DNA of 42,557 bases, from IMG/VR virus record IMGVR_UViG_3300024432_000029, positions 1-42,557 of that record; one strand, 5' to 3'. A program made the position numbers and the translations under genes. The notes beneath the pieces were generated by a model. It had not been told where the DNA came from and ran no database searches. It saw only the letters and a list, made by a program, of their open reading frames with translations. This document shows, in pieces, positions 9,701 through 18,291 of this stretch (position 1 is the first letter of the stretch; every line of letters begins with the position of its first letter). Source of the DNA: a virus.

Positions 9701-12468
9701 GTGCAGTTATCAAATGTCTTGCCAAGGTCTTTGCTAACCTGTCTCCGCTCAAACTCTAGAACATCTATTTGAGAGTGTAGCCTAAGTGCATCAGATCCTA
9801 CTGTAGCATCTTGCAGTAGTACTCGTTCTATGTCTCTAGCATCTTTAGCAGATATAGCAACTATGTTATCCAATTCTGACCTTCGCTTAGCCAGTACTTT
9901 CACCAGACCATCCATATCGTCAGGAGCTATGTTTGCCAGTGCTTTCATGTAGTGGACTTGGTAGTCATAGGCTACCTGCATACTATTGAAGTGCGCCCAC
10001 ATATCGTAGGCATCTTGGAAGGAACCTAAGTAGTGGTCTCTGCCAGCTATGTTCATCTTAGCGCCTACAGTCTTACCGCCCAAGAAAGGAACCTTCTCAG
10101 GTATAACTACTTCCCTAGTAATAAACGGTACTTTGCCGCCCTTAAATACAGCTGTTCTGCCAGTCTTTGGGTCTATCATAGCCTGAGCTAGTCGTACCTC
10201 ACCACGCTCAAACATCTGTAACTCATAAGGTGCATTAGATAGTCCTTTGAATAGGCGGTTAGTCTCATCCACCCCACTATAAGCCTTAGGATACAAAGGC
10301 TCTGCTCCGCCCAAGAAGCTTCTCTGAATATTCTCAATGAAGTTGTAAGGACCAAAGTTAGTGAACAGCAGATTCCATCTGGCTACAGGCATTACCAGTC
10401 GGCGTTCTACAGCTACTAGCTGTGCAGAATATAATACCCTGTCTGCCACTCTACTGTGCCAGGAGGCTGACCTACCAGCCTGATTCATAAACTTAGTTAA
10501 AGGACTGTGTAGGTTATCATAGCGGATTCCTTCCAGTCTATTAAACATGCCAAAGAGAATATCGTCATACGTATCTCCTTTGAGAGCAGCCTTGGCAGTG
10601 TCAACTACCTTCTGTCTGAATGCCACTAGCTTAGCCGCCATCTTATTTACCATATCCTCAGTAGCTTCCTGTCCAAGGTCAGCTATTATCTTGCCAGCTG
10701 TTACCCTCTCACCTTGCCCACTGAACATATTGAGTACTTCATTATTAAGATGAGCTAGGCGGTTAGTATCAAAGGTTATCTCCTCAGCTATCTCCTTGGT
10801 TAGTTTCCTAGCAGCCAAGTCATCTATGTAGTTAAACTCTAGCATAGGAGCTCCTGCTCTAACTGCAATATCCCAACCTTCCATAGGTCTTGCTATAGCG
10901 TTGTCAATAGCATTAGTGGCAGTATCAAAAGCATCCTTAGCAGTTAAGCCTTTAGAATTACGAACCCTAGGAAAGAGTCTCTTTACATTCGCACTCATCT
11001 TCATATACCAGTCCTGAGCAAACCTTCTGGACATCATAGTATAAGTTCTAGGAATAGCATACTCCACTGCGCCTAACAGAGGCTTAAACCCTACCTTAGC
11101 TGGTATGTATGATGTAAACCAGTAAAATCCCCTAAAAGGAGCCAGAAATCCTTTCACTGCAGCCTTGAAGAGAGCATCCTCACCCTTTAACCATCCTTGC
11201 TCAAATGCCTGTACCCAAGGACCTATTCTAGTTCCTGCACCCCTAAGTCCTAATCTAGTAAATCCCCAGCCTATCTTCTTAGCAATCGCAGTACCCATAC
11301 CTAGTCCGATGTAGGTAACTGGGTCGAAGAAAGTCTCACCACTCATCTTTAGCCACCAAGGAGCATCCCACTCATTGAAAGCCATAGCATAGGCAGACCA
11401 GCTACCCTCTCCCATAGAACGGTAGTATTTATAGTTCTCCTCTAGCCTAGCGGCGGCGGTATCTTCAGAAGTCTTGAATAATCTGTGAGCTCCTATAATA
11501 GCAGCACTGTATAGAGGTCTCGGTAGCATATCAAAATACTTATTCAGCAGTTGCACTGTAGCCATCATAGGCTGTGTGAATAGGAGCTTGGTAAACTCCC
11601 AAGGAGTTAGCTCAGGAGCCTCCACCAGTACTGTGCCTGCTCGGATAAGATTTAGTCGGTCAGACTCTATTGCCCACTCGTTAGCTCTAGCTGCTAGCCA
11701 CTCCTTAGCACTATCCATTTCCTCATCTTGCAAGTCCATCTGACTGAGCATACCTCTTACATCTTCCTCAGACATGCCTTGTGGTAGTTCAGCCACTCCA
11801 AAGGCAAAGGACTTAGCTATCTCATCTACGGTTAGATTGTGAACTGCCTTCAGCTCCAGCTTCGGGGCAGTTAGAATCTCATTTAGTATTTTGGTCTGGG
11901 CTTCTATAGCATCGCCATCAAAGCCTTCTGGTAGTACATTAGACAGATGCTTCAGGCGGTCAAATGCAGATGTTAGCCAGACTGTGTCAGCATCACTCAT
12001 AGTATCCAGTGGAATATACTGTAGTATATCTTCTGGACTCTGGAGTTTATAGTCTGGAATTGAAAGGTAATTTGGTAGAGTAGTTAGTACTTCCTGTCTC
12101 CAGATGGTAGCCTTGAAATCCTGCAAGGCAAGGTCAAACTCCTGCTTGCGTAATTCCAACTCACGCTCATATTCCTCTGGAGTAACATACTCCCCGTAGC
12201 CTGGCATCCACGAGACAAGACGACTTAATGTTCTATCCACAGTCATGCCCCGCTGCACACTAGCTAAGCCACCTTGCGCCTCAGCAAGTCTTTTCTGAAC
12301 CTGATACTGCTTCACTCCCAACTCCTCTAGTTCTTTAGCGAAGCCTGGGAAGTACTCGGGAACTTCCACTGGAGGAGGAAGCATAGGAGCTCCAGGCTTG
12401 CCTTGCTCCCAGCCTTTTTCCTCTAATATCCTCTTAGTCTTTTCTGTCAGCTCTGTTGGTTCTGCCAT
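6736..12468 (-). CDS. Giant virion-associated protein (1910 aa), probable internal/ejected protein
   Basis: This gene takes up 13 percent of the window and lies between portal and scaffold. Its ATG overlaps the portal stop as TAATG. The product is largely helical. It has a charged N-terminal region and several Trp/Phe/Pro-rich stretches such as FDPVTYIGLGMG (~385) and a segment near residue 1340 (PFWNYELFRWRWIPRTYMR). Long coiled-coil-like Arg/Glu regions make up the last 400 residues. I see no nuclease, protease or transglycosylase signature. Size, position and helical character resemble the internal or ejection proteins of podoviruses and the polyvalent proteins injected with phage DNA. That assignment is inference, and no named domain is certain. 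Confidence 0.75.
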   Translation of the reverse strand: MAEPTELTEKTKRILEEKGWEQGKPGAPMLPPPVEVPEYFPGFAKELEELGVKQYQVQKRLAEAQGGLASVQRGMTVDRTLSRLVSWMPGYGEYVTPEEYERELELRKQEFDLALQDFKATIWRQEVLTTLPNYLSIPDYKLQSPEDILQYIPLDTMSDADTVWLTSAFDRLKHLSNVLPEGFDGDAIEAQTKILNEILTAPKLELKAVHNLTVDEIAKSFAFGVAELPQGMSEEDVRGMLSQMDLQDEEMDSAKEWLAARANEWAIESDRLNLIRAGTVLVEAPELTPWEFTKLLFTQPMMATVQLLNKYFDMLPRPLYSAAIIGAHRLFKTSEDTAAARLEENYKYYRSMGEGSWSAYAMAFNEWDAPWWLKMSGETFFDPVTYIGLGMGTAIAKKIGWGFTRLGLRGAGTRIGPWVQAFEQGWLKGEDALFKAAVKGFLAPFRGFYWFTSYIPAKVGFKPLLGAVEYAIPRTYTMMSRRFAQDWYMKMSANVKRLFPRVRNSKGLTAKDAFDTATNAIDNAIARPMEGWDIAVRAGAPMLEFNYIDDLAARKLTKEIAEEITFDTNRLAHLNNEVLNMFSGQGERVTAGKIIADLGQEATEDMVNKMAAKLVAFRQKVVDTAKAALKGDTYDDILFGMFNRLEGIRYDNLHSPLTKFMNQAGRSASWHSRVADRVLYSAQLVAVERRLVMPVARWNLLFTNFGPYNFIENIQRSFLGGAEPLYPKAYSGVDETNRLFKGLSNAPYELQMFERGEVRLAQAMIDPKTGRTAVFKGGKVPFITREVVIPEKVPFLGGKTVGAKMNIAGRDHYLGSFQDAYDMWAHFNSMQVAYDYQVHYMKALANIAPDDMDGLVKVLAKRRSELDNIVAISAKDARDIERVLLQDATVGSDALRLHSQIDVLEFERRQVSKDLGKTFDNCTDVRMMTKNGIRDEVLDGSIFTDIDGRMAAWVERERELSLVSLKNQMDVLTNEADNFLANPPRNLDEFLGDMQNISSLVEGTGERIHDYRRLTELRKAKLLPGEMDDFEVGSAKLLAEYMDTSEVQLTRIMSQLVDNAKASGLTDVQLARLTDLDSISRLELENILATRNRISEIEAVIPRTAKRQRNERFWGQQRAQKATIWDEFDLNARKFKDLRLRASRNFLNSVDKPVFVPDFVPEVVGELTPNHLAYLYGSAGDDLYRGLTRIQHHATIRPREDFILHTVEQADAYAAKLGKSAADLGFTDDAIGEVYDQLWRNLGIEPTILTPDSPTLMQLEEIRQEITRLHAANKIPESDIVRWRQYINGVADDVEKLPVYKEITGTADWWTTKESAMTKARDMHALAYPTYDDANIIDESMRAIFPFWNYELFRWRWIPRTYMRTPGTMTGLARFMDYTDQGYLPVPATDLQINILRGSVWMGGLRSFYLRDFPEYYDAMPGMEFIDYIGRAGFFPGVHVMLPIVAFGAWAKDKPEWGQLAPAWVRTSLSGLRALSPQHIGAVLDHIYPDRFRDYMTMLTLGEEGYDADLIWRKKQTGEKLTPEEEKLWLDAVNRVDGIKGILMQQTGLFRIRPQEFTEIRKEMRLAIEEATGVSVSVQEQIDRQYPVTGKRFSDYYHLDVYQQKLLYEWETYRRWQGVTTPLYPSSWQLLDVKTRDYYEELDKVYNEARTTGVYEDGKLVRPSMVEMNRQFVDGEIGPDQWMSFRSDLVGSLAEAVRVLGESPAYKDVPKTFEERAKMLEERNIPTPTQTPDQELLYYYYELRPDYKWSWESQRMERDFDTYYAYIDILLESLDAPHRERLLQRIQADWTPMEKLYWQVSREFMRPYRNLRAIVLREYEPEQVQQIRRYEVAPAAEREELREIIGPDGVKLISGYQKRLREARQRLRILDPETDAWLNFFGTTTALLSSEAKEIYEDLRKRYLTKEMIK

Positions 12469-14237
12469 TACACTTCTCCCTCTGGAGTAGTTCTAGCTGG
12501 CAAGGCAGTTCGCTCAGGCACAGTCTCTACCCTACCTCTACCTCTAGGAGGCTGTACTGGCTGCTCCTCCCTACCTTCCTCAGCAGTCAGCATAGCCAGA
12601 GTTGCATCTGCTACTGTACTATACAGTTGTGCAGTTTCTCTATCTCCAACCTTATCTAGCCAAGCAGCCTGGCGTCTATAGTATTGTATCAGAGCTATCA
12701 GGCTATTGCTAGGATGCCTCTCAGCTTGGTCAGCTCTAGTCTGAGCTCTCTCCTGCATCGGGTCTTCAATGTCAGGGAATAGTTTATTCATAACATAAGT
12801 ATAGCTTAGACGGAAGTCTGGGTCTAACATTCTAGCAGTAGTAGCTCTCTGAATCAGGTCACCAGGAATCTCTACATCGTAGTCAGCACTAACAAAAGCA
12901 CCATCTGGTAGAGCATCTGGATAGTCCCAGCCATAAGGCTTCACTCCCCGCTCCTTAATATCTGCTAACCAATCATTATCTATATCCTCATAGCGGTTGA
13001 TAAAGGCTTGGTGAAAAGGCTTCATTACCTGATTGGCAGAGGCGGCTATCTGACTCATAACATAGGCTGTTAGTTGACCTTGAACACTGCCATACATAGC
13101 CCAACTAACTCCTCCTCTCTGCATCATAGCTTCCAGGTCAATCTGAGTACTTCTTAGCTCTAGAGGTAGAGGCGGAGTACCAATGAAGTCGACAGAGTCA
13201 TCAGGACCTCCCCTAAATATAGCACCCCTGCGGAAGACATCCTCAGGTTTGACTATAGCCTTACCACTCCTACTCCGTTCAAAGATTCTAGGCTGGGCAG
13301 TATCTCTTAGTAGTTGTAGACTAAAGCTCCACCACTTATTCCAAGTTCGATAGACATGCTCATTGGTTGCTATGATAGATTGCCCTAACTCCGCCTTCCA
13401 GCGTTCAGAACTAGATTCCTGAGTCTGTAGCTTTAGTGTAGATGAGTTAGTTGGTACCATACCTTCTGTTAAACTGCCCATATCAGGCAGTCCGCCAACT
13501 GGAGCTACATAGATAGGCATACGCTTAAAGCGAGTGCGCTCAAACTTTACCAGTGTAGTACCTATAACTACTGCGTTCCATATAGCCTTATTGAAGGGGA
13601 AGACATCAGATATCTCTACCCACCAGTAGTCAGAGATAGTAACATTCCTTCCTACTGACGCTCTCCACTGGGCATAGTTACCACCCAGATTCCAGTTATG
13701 TCTCTTAGCCATATTAGTAGCTTGGCTGGAGGCTACCTGATAGATATGAGCTACTTCACTAAGCCCAAGTGTCGCATCCCACATAGGATAGACATCTATA
13801 GGATTCCAAGGTTCGTCATAGCATCTACTACCATCATCTGTTACTACTGCGAAGTCAGCATACCATCCAGTTGCCAGCATGAAGCCTAGTGAAGTTCGCT
13901 GTAAAGATTGTCTGGGATTAGTTCTGCGGAAGTTAGTCTGAACATCCTTCCAAGCAGTTCGGAAGAAGCGACTAACAGATGCTATGGCAGTTGTAACCTC
14001 TGGTTCTATTGATTCATAGTCCTTTATCCTATGAGGTATGTCAGTATCTAGAAGATGCAATACTAAGTTAAATAGAGACCTGGGGTCGTTCCCGACGAAA
14101 CTCTCCATTTTTTCTGTTTTCAACTCATCAATCATTTCTATTAATCTGTACCAAGTACGCATTTTGGCATCCCTTGTACTCCAAAAGCGTTTTAACTCAG
14201 TACATCTAGTTATAACTGTATTAGCGTTCCTGTCCAC
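12468..14237 (-). CDS. Portal protein
   Basis: The 589-residue protein lies downstream of large terminase, as phage portals usually do. It starts with GTG behind GGAGGTGTGTA and overlaps the end of the HNH gene. Portal-like features include an N-terminal helical region, a mid-domain with WNPIDVYPMWD, a long helix-rich stem region around MQRGGVSWAMYGSVQGQLTA (~385-405) and a C-terminal, disordered Arg/Pro/Glu tail. It would form the dodecameric DNA channel at the head vertex. The family-level call rests on position, length and these features. Confidence 0.8.
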   Translation of the reverse strand: MDRNANTVITRCTELKRFWSTRDAKMRTWYRLIEMIDELKTEKMESFVGNDPRSLFNLVLHLLDTDIPHRIKDYESIEPEVTTAIASVSRFFRTAWKDVQTNFRRTNPRQSLQRTSLGFMLATGWYADFAVVTDDGSRCYDEPWNPIDVYPMWDATLGLSEVAHIYQVASSQATNMAKRHNWNLGGNYAQWRASVGRNVTISDYWWVEISDVFPFNKAIWNAVVIGTTLVKFERTRFKRMPIYVAPVGGLPDMGSLTEGMVPTNSSTLKLQTQESSSERWKAELGQSIIATNEHVYRTWNKWWSFSLQLLRDTAQPRIFERSRSGKAIVKPEDVFRRGAIFRGGPDDSVDFIGTPPLPLELRSTQIDLEAMMQRGGVSWAMYGSVQGQLTAYVMSQIAASANQVMKPFHQAFINRYEDIDNDWLADIKERGVKPYGWDYPDALPDGAFVSADYDVEIPGDLIQRATTARMLDPDFRLSYTYVMNKLFPDIEDPMQERAQTRADQAERHPSNSLIALIQYYRRQAAWLDKVGDRETAQLYSTVADATLAMLTAEEGREEQPVQPPRGRGRVETVPERTALPARTTPEGEV

Positions 14238-14739
14238 TACACACCTCCGTCAAGCCAAACCTCTCAAGCATCTTCATAGCACACTCTTCCTCAATCTTAG
14301 ACTTTAGCTCTTCATACTTTTGAAGTAACCCAGTATCTACGGCTTCTATCATCCAATGGCACTTAACACATACCCAAATACCTATAGTTGGTTCCTCATC
14401 TATCCAATGATGGTAATGAAACTTGTTTCTGTCATCCTTGTATGTTGCACCACATAACTCACAAAAGCCTAGAAGCGGTCTCTTATCCTCTCCAGATGGA
14501 AGTACCTTACCACCAAGCTTGCGCTGCCTATCCCTATCCCTACCACCATTCTCCCTATACTTCCGCATCGTCTTGGCTCTGCTCTCCTTATGGCTACACT
14601 GCCATGCTTTATTGTACTCCCTAGCGTGCTTCCTATAGCAGTCGGGACACATAGAGCTTCTATGGCTAGTATTATCAAAAGGAAAGTTACATACCTTACA
14701 TACAGTATTAAACATTACTACAGTTGCATTTCTATTCAT
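14221..14739 (-). CDS. HNH homing-type endonuclease between terminase block and portal
   Basis: The N-terminus has a zinc module (CKVC ... CPDC, ~15-34) followed by a basic linker rich in Arg and Lys. The C-terminal half contains the HNH core: CELC (~93), YHHW with adjacent histidines, then CVKC (~119) and HW. Such free-standing HNH enzymes usually act as homing nucleases. Its stop lies 17 bases inside the portal gene, so the gene has been fitted tightly into the late operon. It has the same Cys4 plus HNH architecture as genes at 28.9, 30.3 and 32.9 kb. Confidence 0.8.
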   Translation of the reverse strand: MNRNATVVMFNTVCKVCNFPFDNTSHRSSMCPDCYRKHAREYNKAWQCSHKESRAKTMRKYRENGGRDRDRQRKLGGKVLPSGEDKRPLLGFCELCGATYKDDRNKFHYHHWIDEEPTIGIWVCVKCHWMIEAVDTGLLQKYEELKSKIEEECAMKMLERFGLTEVCSGQER

Positions 14740-14982
14740 TTACTGCTCCTTCAAAGCCCGCTGAACGGTTCTCTCACTAATACTAAGCTTCTTAGCTACT
14801 TCGGCTGTATCTAAGCTTTCTGACAAGCGCCTGATTTCAGCACGTCTCCGCTCAGCCTTCGGACTAGCGGATTTTTCATCGTAGATGCACTTAGGACGAG
14901 TACAAGTCAGGCAGTCATCGTGCAGTCTGCATCCAGTATTCTTAGCCAATCTATTAAGTTCAGCTGATGTTAAGTTCCCCAT
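14740..14982 (-). CDS. Cysteine-cluster/helix-turn-helix DNA-binding protein
   Basis: The chosen ATG (14982) gives an 80-residue protein overlapping the terminase end by 13 bases; an upstream start would overlap by 80. A cysteine cluster (GCRLHDDCLTCTRPKC) is followed by a basic region and a C-terminal helix-turn-helix (TAEVAKKLSISERTVQRALK) of the sigma-region-4/resolvase type. It could be a transcription regulator or a DNA-packaging accessory protein. Its place directly after large terminase in the late operon argues for a late role, but no target is visible apart from the two unusual late promoters. Confidence 0.7.
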   Translation of the reverse strand: MGNLTSAELNRLAKNTGCRLHDDCLTCTRPKCIYDEKSASPKAERRRAEIRRLSESLDTAEVAKKLSISERTVQRALKEQ

Positions 14983-17645
14983 CTGTCGTCCCAACCACCC
15001 TCGGTGGAGTTGCCTACATAACCACGTGCCACTGGCATAGCAGAGCGGCAAACGATTGCTATTGCCCCACAGTCATGGTGGTCATCAGCACCTACTACCA
15101 GTATGCCACCTCTGACTGTGGCGTTTCTGCGGATATTCTTGCACTGAGACCAGAAACGTATATCTTGACAATCTATGTCCTCCAGATGCCTACTGACCTC
15201 TGTAATCATATAGGGCTTAGTTGATACATTAGTCTGCCAGCCAATAGTTCTCATTCCCTTGCCAGTTCTTACATCCTCACGGTAGTAGAGGTCAGAGTAA
15301 TCCCTTAGGTGAGATACAATATCCAAGTTATCTTCAGGACAAATAACACCAGTATTGTAGTAGTGCGCTACTTCCTTCATAAGTTCTGCCATCTCCCACT
15401 CATCGTAGAAGCCTGCTAGAGTAGCACAGTGCTGCATTACTGGAGGAATCTCATTACCATCCTTATCCCTGAAGCCTTCTATGAAGTTCCATACATGACC
15501 AACTGATTCAGATATCTTACCCTTGCCTGGGTCAATACTAATAACATAGCCCTTGCCATCCTCTACATCGTGCCATATATCCAGAGTGGCAGTTATGGTA
15601 GTCTTAGTTATCTTATCAACTGCGACAATGCTCTTCTGTATAGGTGCTGGGATGCAGATGTGAATCTTACTAGTTATAACATCTGTATTGTATGCTTGGT
15701 CTCCAGCCACCATAAAGCAGGTCTCATCATCTTCAGGAAACTCCTGAGAGAATATAAATTGAGTTTCACCAGATCTACGCATAGATGCCATCTCAGCTAT
15801 CTTATATCTACGCCAGCGAATCTGGGCTATTGCTACTCGCTCCTTGAAGTTGTAAGAGCCTATAAGTTTATCAAGTAATACAGTCTCTTCTGAACTCATA
15901 TTAGGTAGTATCTCTTGGTCGTCCCCAGAGAGGCAAAATGGGCTATCAGGATACATAACATACTCTGGGTGCAAGAACCAAGGATAGAAGTGATTCCTAT
16001 ATACTGAGCCACCTATCACTGTTCCTTCCTTAGATGCCCTATACATCTCACAGAAAGGATTATCCTCACCATTGGCAGTAGAGTTTCCGCACCACACTGC
16101 CTTACCATTTCTCCTAACAAGCAGTAAGTGGTCAGGTACTGTAGCACAATATACATATCCTGAGTAGCTAACCTTCTCAGGTAACTTATGCCTAAAGGAT
16201 ACATTGGAACTTGTAGACCAACTAAGCATATACTCCTCTAGGTGCCTAGTATTACCGTGAGGATAGAGATTAGTTGAGTATCCTAACTTTAGCAGAATCT
16301 CCTGAAAGTCGTTCATCAGAGGTAAGCTAGTATTGTAGAGTAAGTTCCTGTTATAGGCTCCGTCCCCCATACTAAAAGCTGCGATAAGCGTACGCAAATA
16401 CTTGCTCTTAACAAACCTTATATTATCTGGAAGTATTTTAGGCTCTGTGTAACCACTGAGATAATTGTGTAGCCTACTGTCCCTTATGCACCATTCTAGC
16501 AGTGGTCTATCTTTTCTGCTACTCTCATAAAGTTCCGCTCCAAGAAGTCCAGCCAATCTTTCAGACGCAGACTTCATAACAAACCAGTAGTCGCCAATGC
16601 CATTCTGGCTTAGCCAGGTTCCAGAGGATGTGTCAGTCCAGCCCTCGGACAAGAAGTATCCTAAGAACTCAACCCACAAGGACATAGGTATATCTATATC
16701 AGGCTTACCGCCTTTACCAGGAAGAGTAAAGTAGTCATGTTCATCTCCATACCAGTCAACAGATGTATCAAACAGAGCACCAGTTTTAGGAATATCCTGA
16801 GCTTTCCTGAATCTGTTATTGCTACTATATCCGCTCGTCCTCAACTTAATCCACAGGTCATGCTCAGGTGTAACCATTAGGTCTAGTCTCTTACCGCTGA
16901 AGTGGAGCATCTCCCCATTGTAAGGATACTTTAGTACCACAGAAGGTTTAGTATAATAAGCCTCATTAGTTTGGGAGTCCTTTGTAAATATCTCCATATC
17001 GTCTGTTAAGTCAGGGAATCTAACCCAACCTTGCCTAGTTAGTATCTCTGTATCCTTGTCATAGCAACCTATGCGAATTTTAGTTCCAGTACTCAAAGGA
17101 ACTCTCTGTATTGCTGATGCCATAATAGCCTCATGAGTACCGAGTTGCCAGAAAGCGTACTCATCCAGTAGCAGATTATGAATAACCTCACCTCTACCAA
17201 TCGTATAGCTTCTGCTACTGAATATATACATAGTAGAGTAGAAGTTGGTATCCTTATCTTCCCAGCTAAGTTCAGTAGCAGATTTGTGGTCTAGCTTAGG
17301 AATAGTAGGAATCTTCCTCCGCAAGCTCTGATGGTAGCGCTTAGCTTTTAGTATCTGGCGCTGGGCACTAAACTCATCATAACTAATGATAACTGACACA
17401 GTTCCATCAATAGTTATGTTGTCAAGGAAGAAGTCTCCAACTATGATACTGGTAAATCCTACCTGAGCAGGCTTAACATATATGTCTCGAAGACCAGAAT
17501 CGACAATAATATCTTCCTGAATAGGATTAGGTATGAGAGGAACTCTCTGCCTATTCTTATCGTCAATATCCAACAGAGTGCTCAGTGTAAGGCGTCTGTC
17601 AGAGAACAGCGTTTTTAGCGCTTCGTCCTGTGTCTGAACTACCAT
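14970..17645 (-). CDS. terL: Terminase large subunit interrupted by an intein
   Basis: The product packages DNA into the procapsid. The 891-residue precursor has a 563-residue extein and a 328-residue intein (residues 194-521). Extein motifs are a Walker-A-like KPAQVGFTS (~58-66), Walker B LLLDE (158-162), and the coupling motif GSTANGEDNPF formed only after splicing. The nuclease domain has ISIDPGKG (~702-709) and a late acidic DDHHDCG. AGGAG precedes the ATG. The intein sits between G193 and S522, inside the ATPase coupling motif, so the unspliced protein should be inactive for packaging. Confidence 0.92.
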   Translation of the reverse strand: MVVQTQDEALKTLFSDRRLTLSTLLDIDDKNRQRVPLIPNPIQEDIIVDSGLRDIYVKPAQVGFTSIIVGDFFLDNITIDGTVSVIISYDEFSAQRQILKAKRYHQSLRRKIPTIPKLDHKSATELSWEDKDTNFYSTMYIFSSRSYTIGRGEVIHNLLLDEYAFWQLGTHEAIMASAIQRVPLSTGTKIRIGCYDKDTEILTRQGWVRFPDLTDDMEIFTKDSQTNEAYYTKPSVVLKYPYNGEMLHFSGKRLDLMVTPEHDLWIKLRTSGYSSNNRFRKAQDIPKTGALFDTSVDWYGDEHDYFTLPGKGGKPDIDIPMSLWVEFLGYFLSEGWTDTSSGTWLSQNGIGDYWFVMKSASERLAGLLGAELYESSRKDRPLLEWCIRDSRLHNYLSGYTEPKILPDNIRFVKSKYLRTLIAAFSMGDGAYNRNLLYNTSLPLMNDFQEILLKLGYSTNLYPHGNTRHLEEYMLSWSTSSNVSFRHKLPEKVSYSGYVYCATVPDHLLLVRRNGKAVWCGNSTANGEDNPFCEMYRASKEGTVIGGSVYRNHFYPWFLHPEYVMYPDSPFCLSGDDQEILPNMSSEETVLLDKLIGSYNFKERVAIAQIRWRRYKIAEMASMRRSGETQFIFSQEFPEDDETCFMVAGDQAYNTDVITSKIHICIPAPIQKSIVAVDKITKTTITATLDIWHDVEDGKGYVISIDPGKGKISESVGHVWNFIEGFRDKDGNEIPPVMQHCATLAGFYDEWEMAELMKEVAHYYNTGVICPEDNLDIVSHLRDYSDLYYREDVRTGKGMRTIGWQTNVSTKPYMITEVSRHLEDIDCQDIRFWSQCKNIRRNATVRGGILVVGADDHHDCGAIAIVCRSAMPVARGYVGNSTEGGWDDRWGT
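16083..17066 (-). mobile_element. Intein with LAGLIDADG endonuclease inside terL
   Basis: The first residue is Cys (CYDKDTEILT, block A), block B contains TPEHD (~66-70), and the C-terminus reads AVWCGN followed by extein Ser. The usual penultimate His is Gly (residue 327), a known variant. Two LAGLIDADG motifs, LGYFLSEGWT (~135-144) and LIAAFSMGDG (~227-236), with the expected acidic residues, suggest an intact homing endonuclease. At 328 residues it is a full-length DOD intein. Exact removal rejoins IRIG to STANGEDNPF, a normal terminase motif. Confidence 0.92.
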
Positions 17646-17650
17646 GTATG

Positions 17651-17857
17651 CTATCTCCTAGAAGTCCTCCTCAGGGATACTGCCCTTGTTGAAGTATAAG
17701 GGATACCCATAAATCTCCTGCGTGCTTTAACGGTTCTGCCAGTCACTACAGTTCCGCCGTGAGGTGTTAGTCTATATGTGAATCCTTTTCTGCGAAGTAC
17801 TCTATGAGCGTAAGCTGACACAGTAGCTATTCTTCTAGCTCTCTTAGCTTTAGGCAC
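17651..17857 (-). CDS. Arginine-rich small basic protein A
   Basis: This 68-residue protein starts at GTG behind GGAGG and overlaps the holin-like stop by one base (TAGTG). About one third of its residues are Arg or Lys, with clusters such as KRARR, LRRK, KARRRF and LRRTSRR. It has no cysteines, no membrane segment and no signal peptide. It is the gene just upstream of large terminase. Likely properties are DNA or RNA binding, for example helping package or condense DNA; the family is unknown. Confidence 0.7.
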   Translation of the reverse strand: MPKAKRARRIATVSAYAHRVLRRKGFTYRLTPHGGTVVTGRTVKARRRFMGIPYTSTRAVSLRRTSRR

Positions 17858-18102
17858 TAGTGTTTACCTCCATTCTTTAGTTTGAGATATGTAGTAAGCT
17901 CTGTTAATGCTCTAGTGTTCTCTTCACGAGATTCTTGGTCTTTAGCCAGCAACATCTCTAGCCTCTCAGAGTGAGCATTGTGGACATCATGGATTCTGCG
18001 CTCAGTATCCTTTCTGTCCTTTCGGTACATGATAAATATGATAACGGCTAGTATTGCAATAGGTCCTCCAGTTGCCAGAGCATCTAGTAAAATGGATTCC
18101 AT
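17857..18102 (-). CDS. Holin-like small membrane protein (BhlA/UviB type)
   Basis: The 81-residue protein has one predicted membrane segment near the N-terminus (about 12-26, PIAILAVIIFIMY), immediately followed by a positive cluster (RKDRKDTERR) and a charged coiled coil. This is the layout of BhlA/UviB bacteriocin-associated holins (DUF2762-like). Its start directly abuts the stop of the upstream Arg-rich gene. No endolysin is visible beside it, so a membrane-anchored adaptor or virion role remains possible. Confidence 0.55.
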   Translation of the reverse strand: MESILLDALATGGPIAILAVIIFIMYRKDRKDTERRIHDVHNAHSERLEMLLAKDQESREENTRALTELTTYLKLKNGGKH

Positions 18103-18291
18103 CTATCTTCGTCTCCTTCCTACTCTAGTCCTAACAGCTACAGAGGCAGCTGGTCGGCTATACCTGAGTCTGCTACGAGTTATTCTGCCTATAGACCTAG
18201 GCTCTCTTCTTCCTACACGACTCAATTGAGCTCTACGGATATTGCGTCTTGCTGCCCGTATGACCTTAGCTGTTGTCGGTCTTCTCGCCAC
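18103..18291 (-). CDS. Arginine-rich protamine-like protein B
   Basis: The product has 62 residues, about a third of them arginine, with few acidic residues and a C-terminal VGRRRR. It starts at GTG behind AGAGG and overlaps the end of the small-terminase candidate by 26 bases. The sequence is low-complexity and very basic, like protamines or basic virion core proteins. A role in neutralising or binding packaged DNA is plausible. Its composition also makes other frames open, but operon spacing supports it as a gene. Confidence 0.6.
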   Translation of the reverse strand: MARRPTTAKVIRAARRNIRRAQLSRVGRREPRSIGRITRSRLRYSRPAASVAVRTRVGRRRR

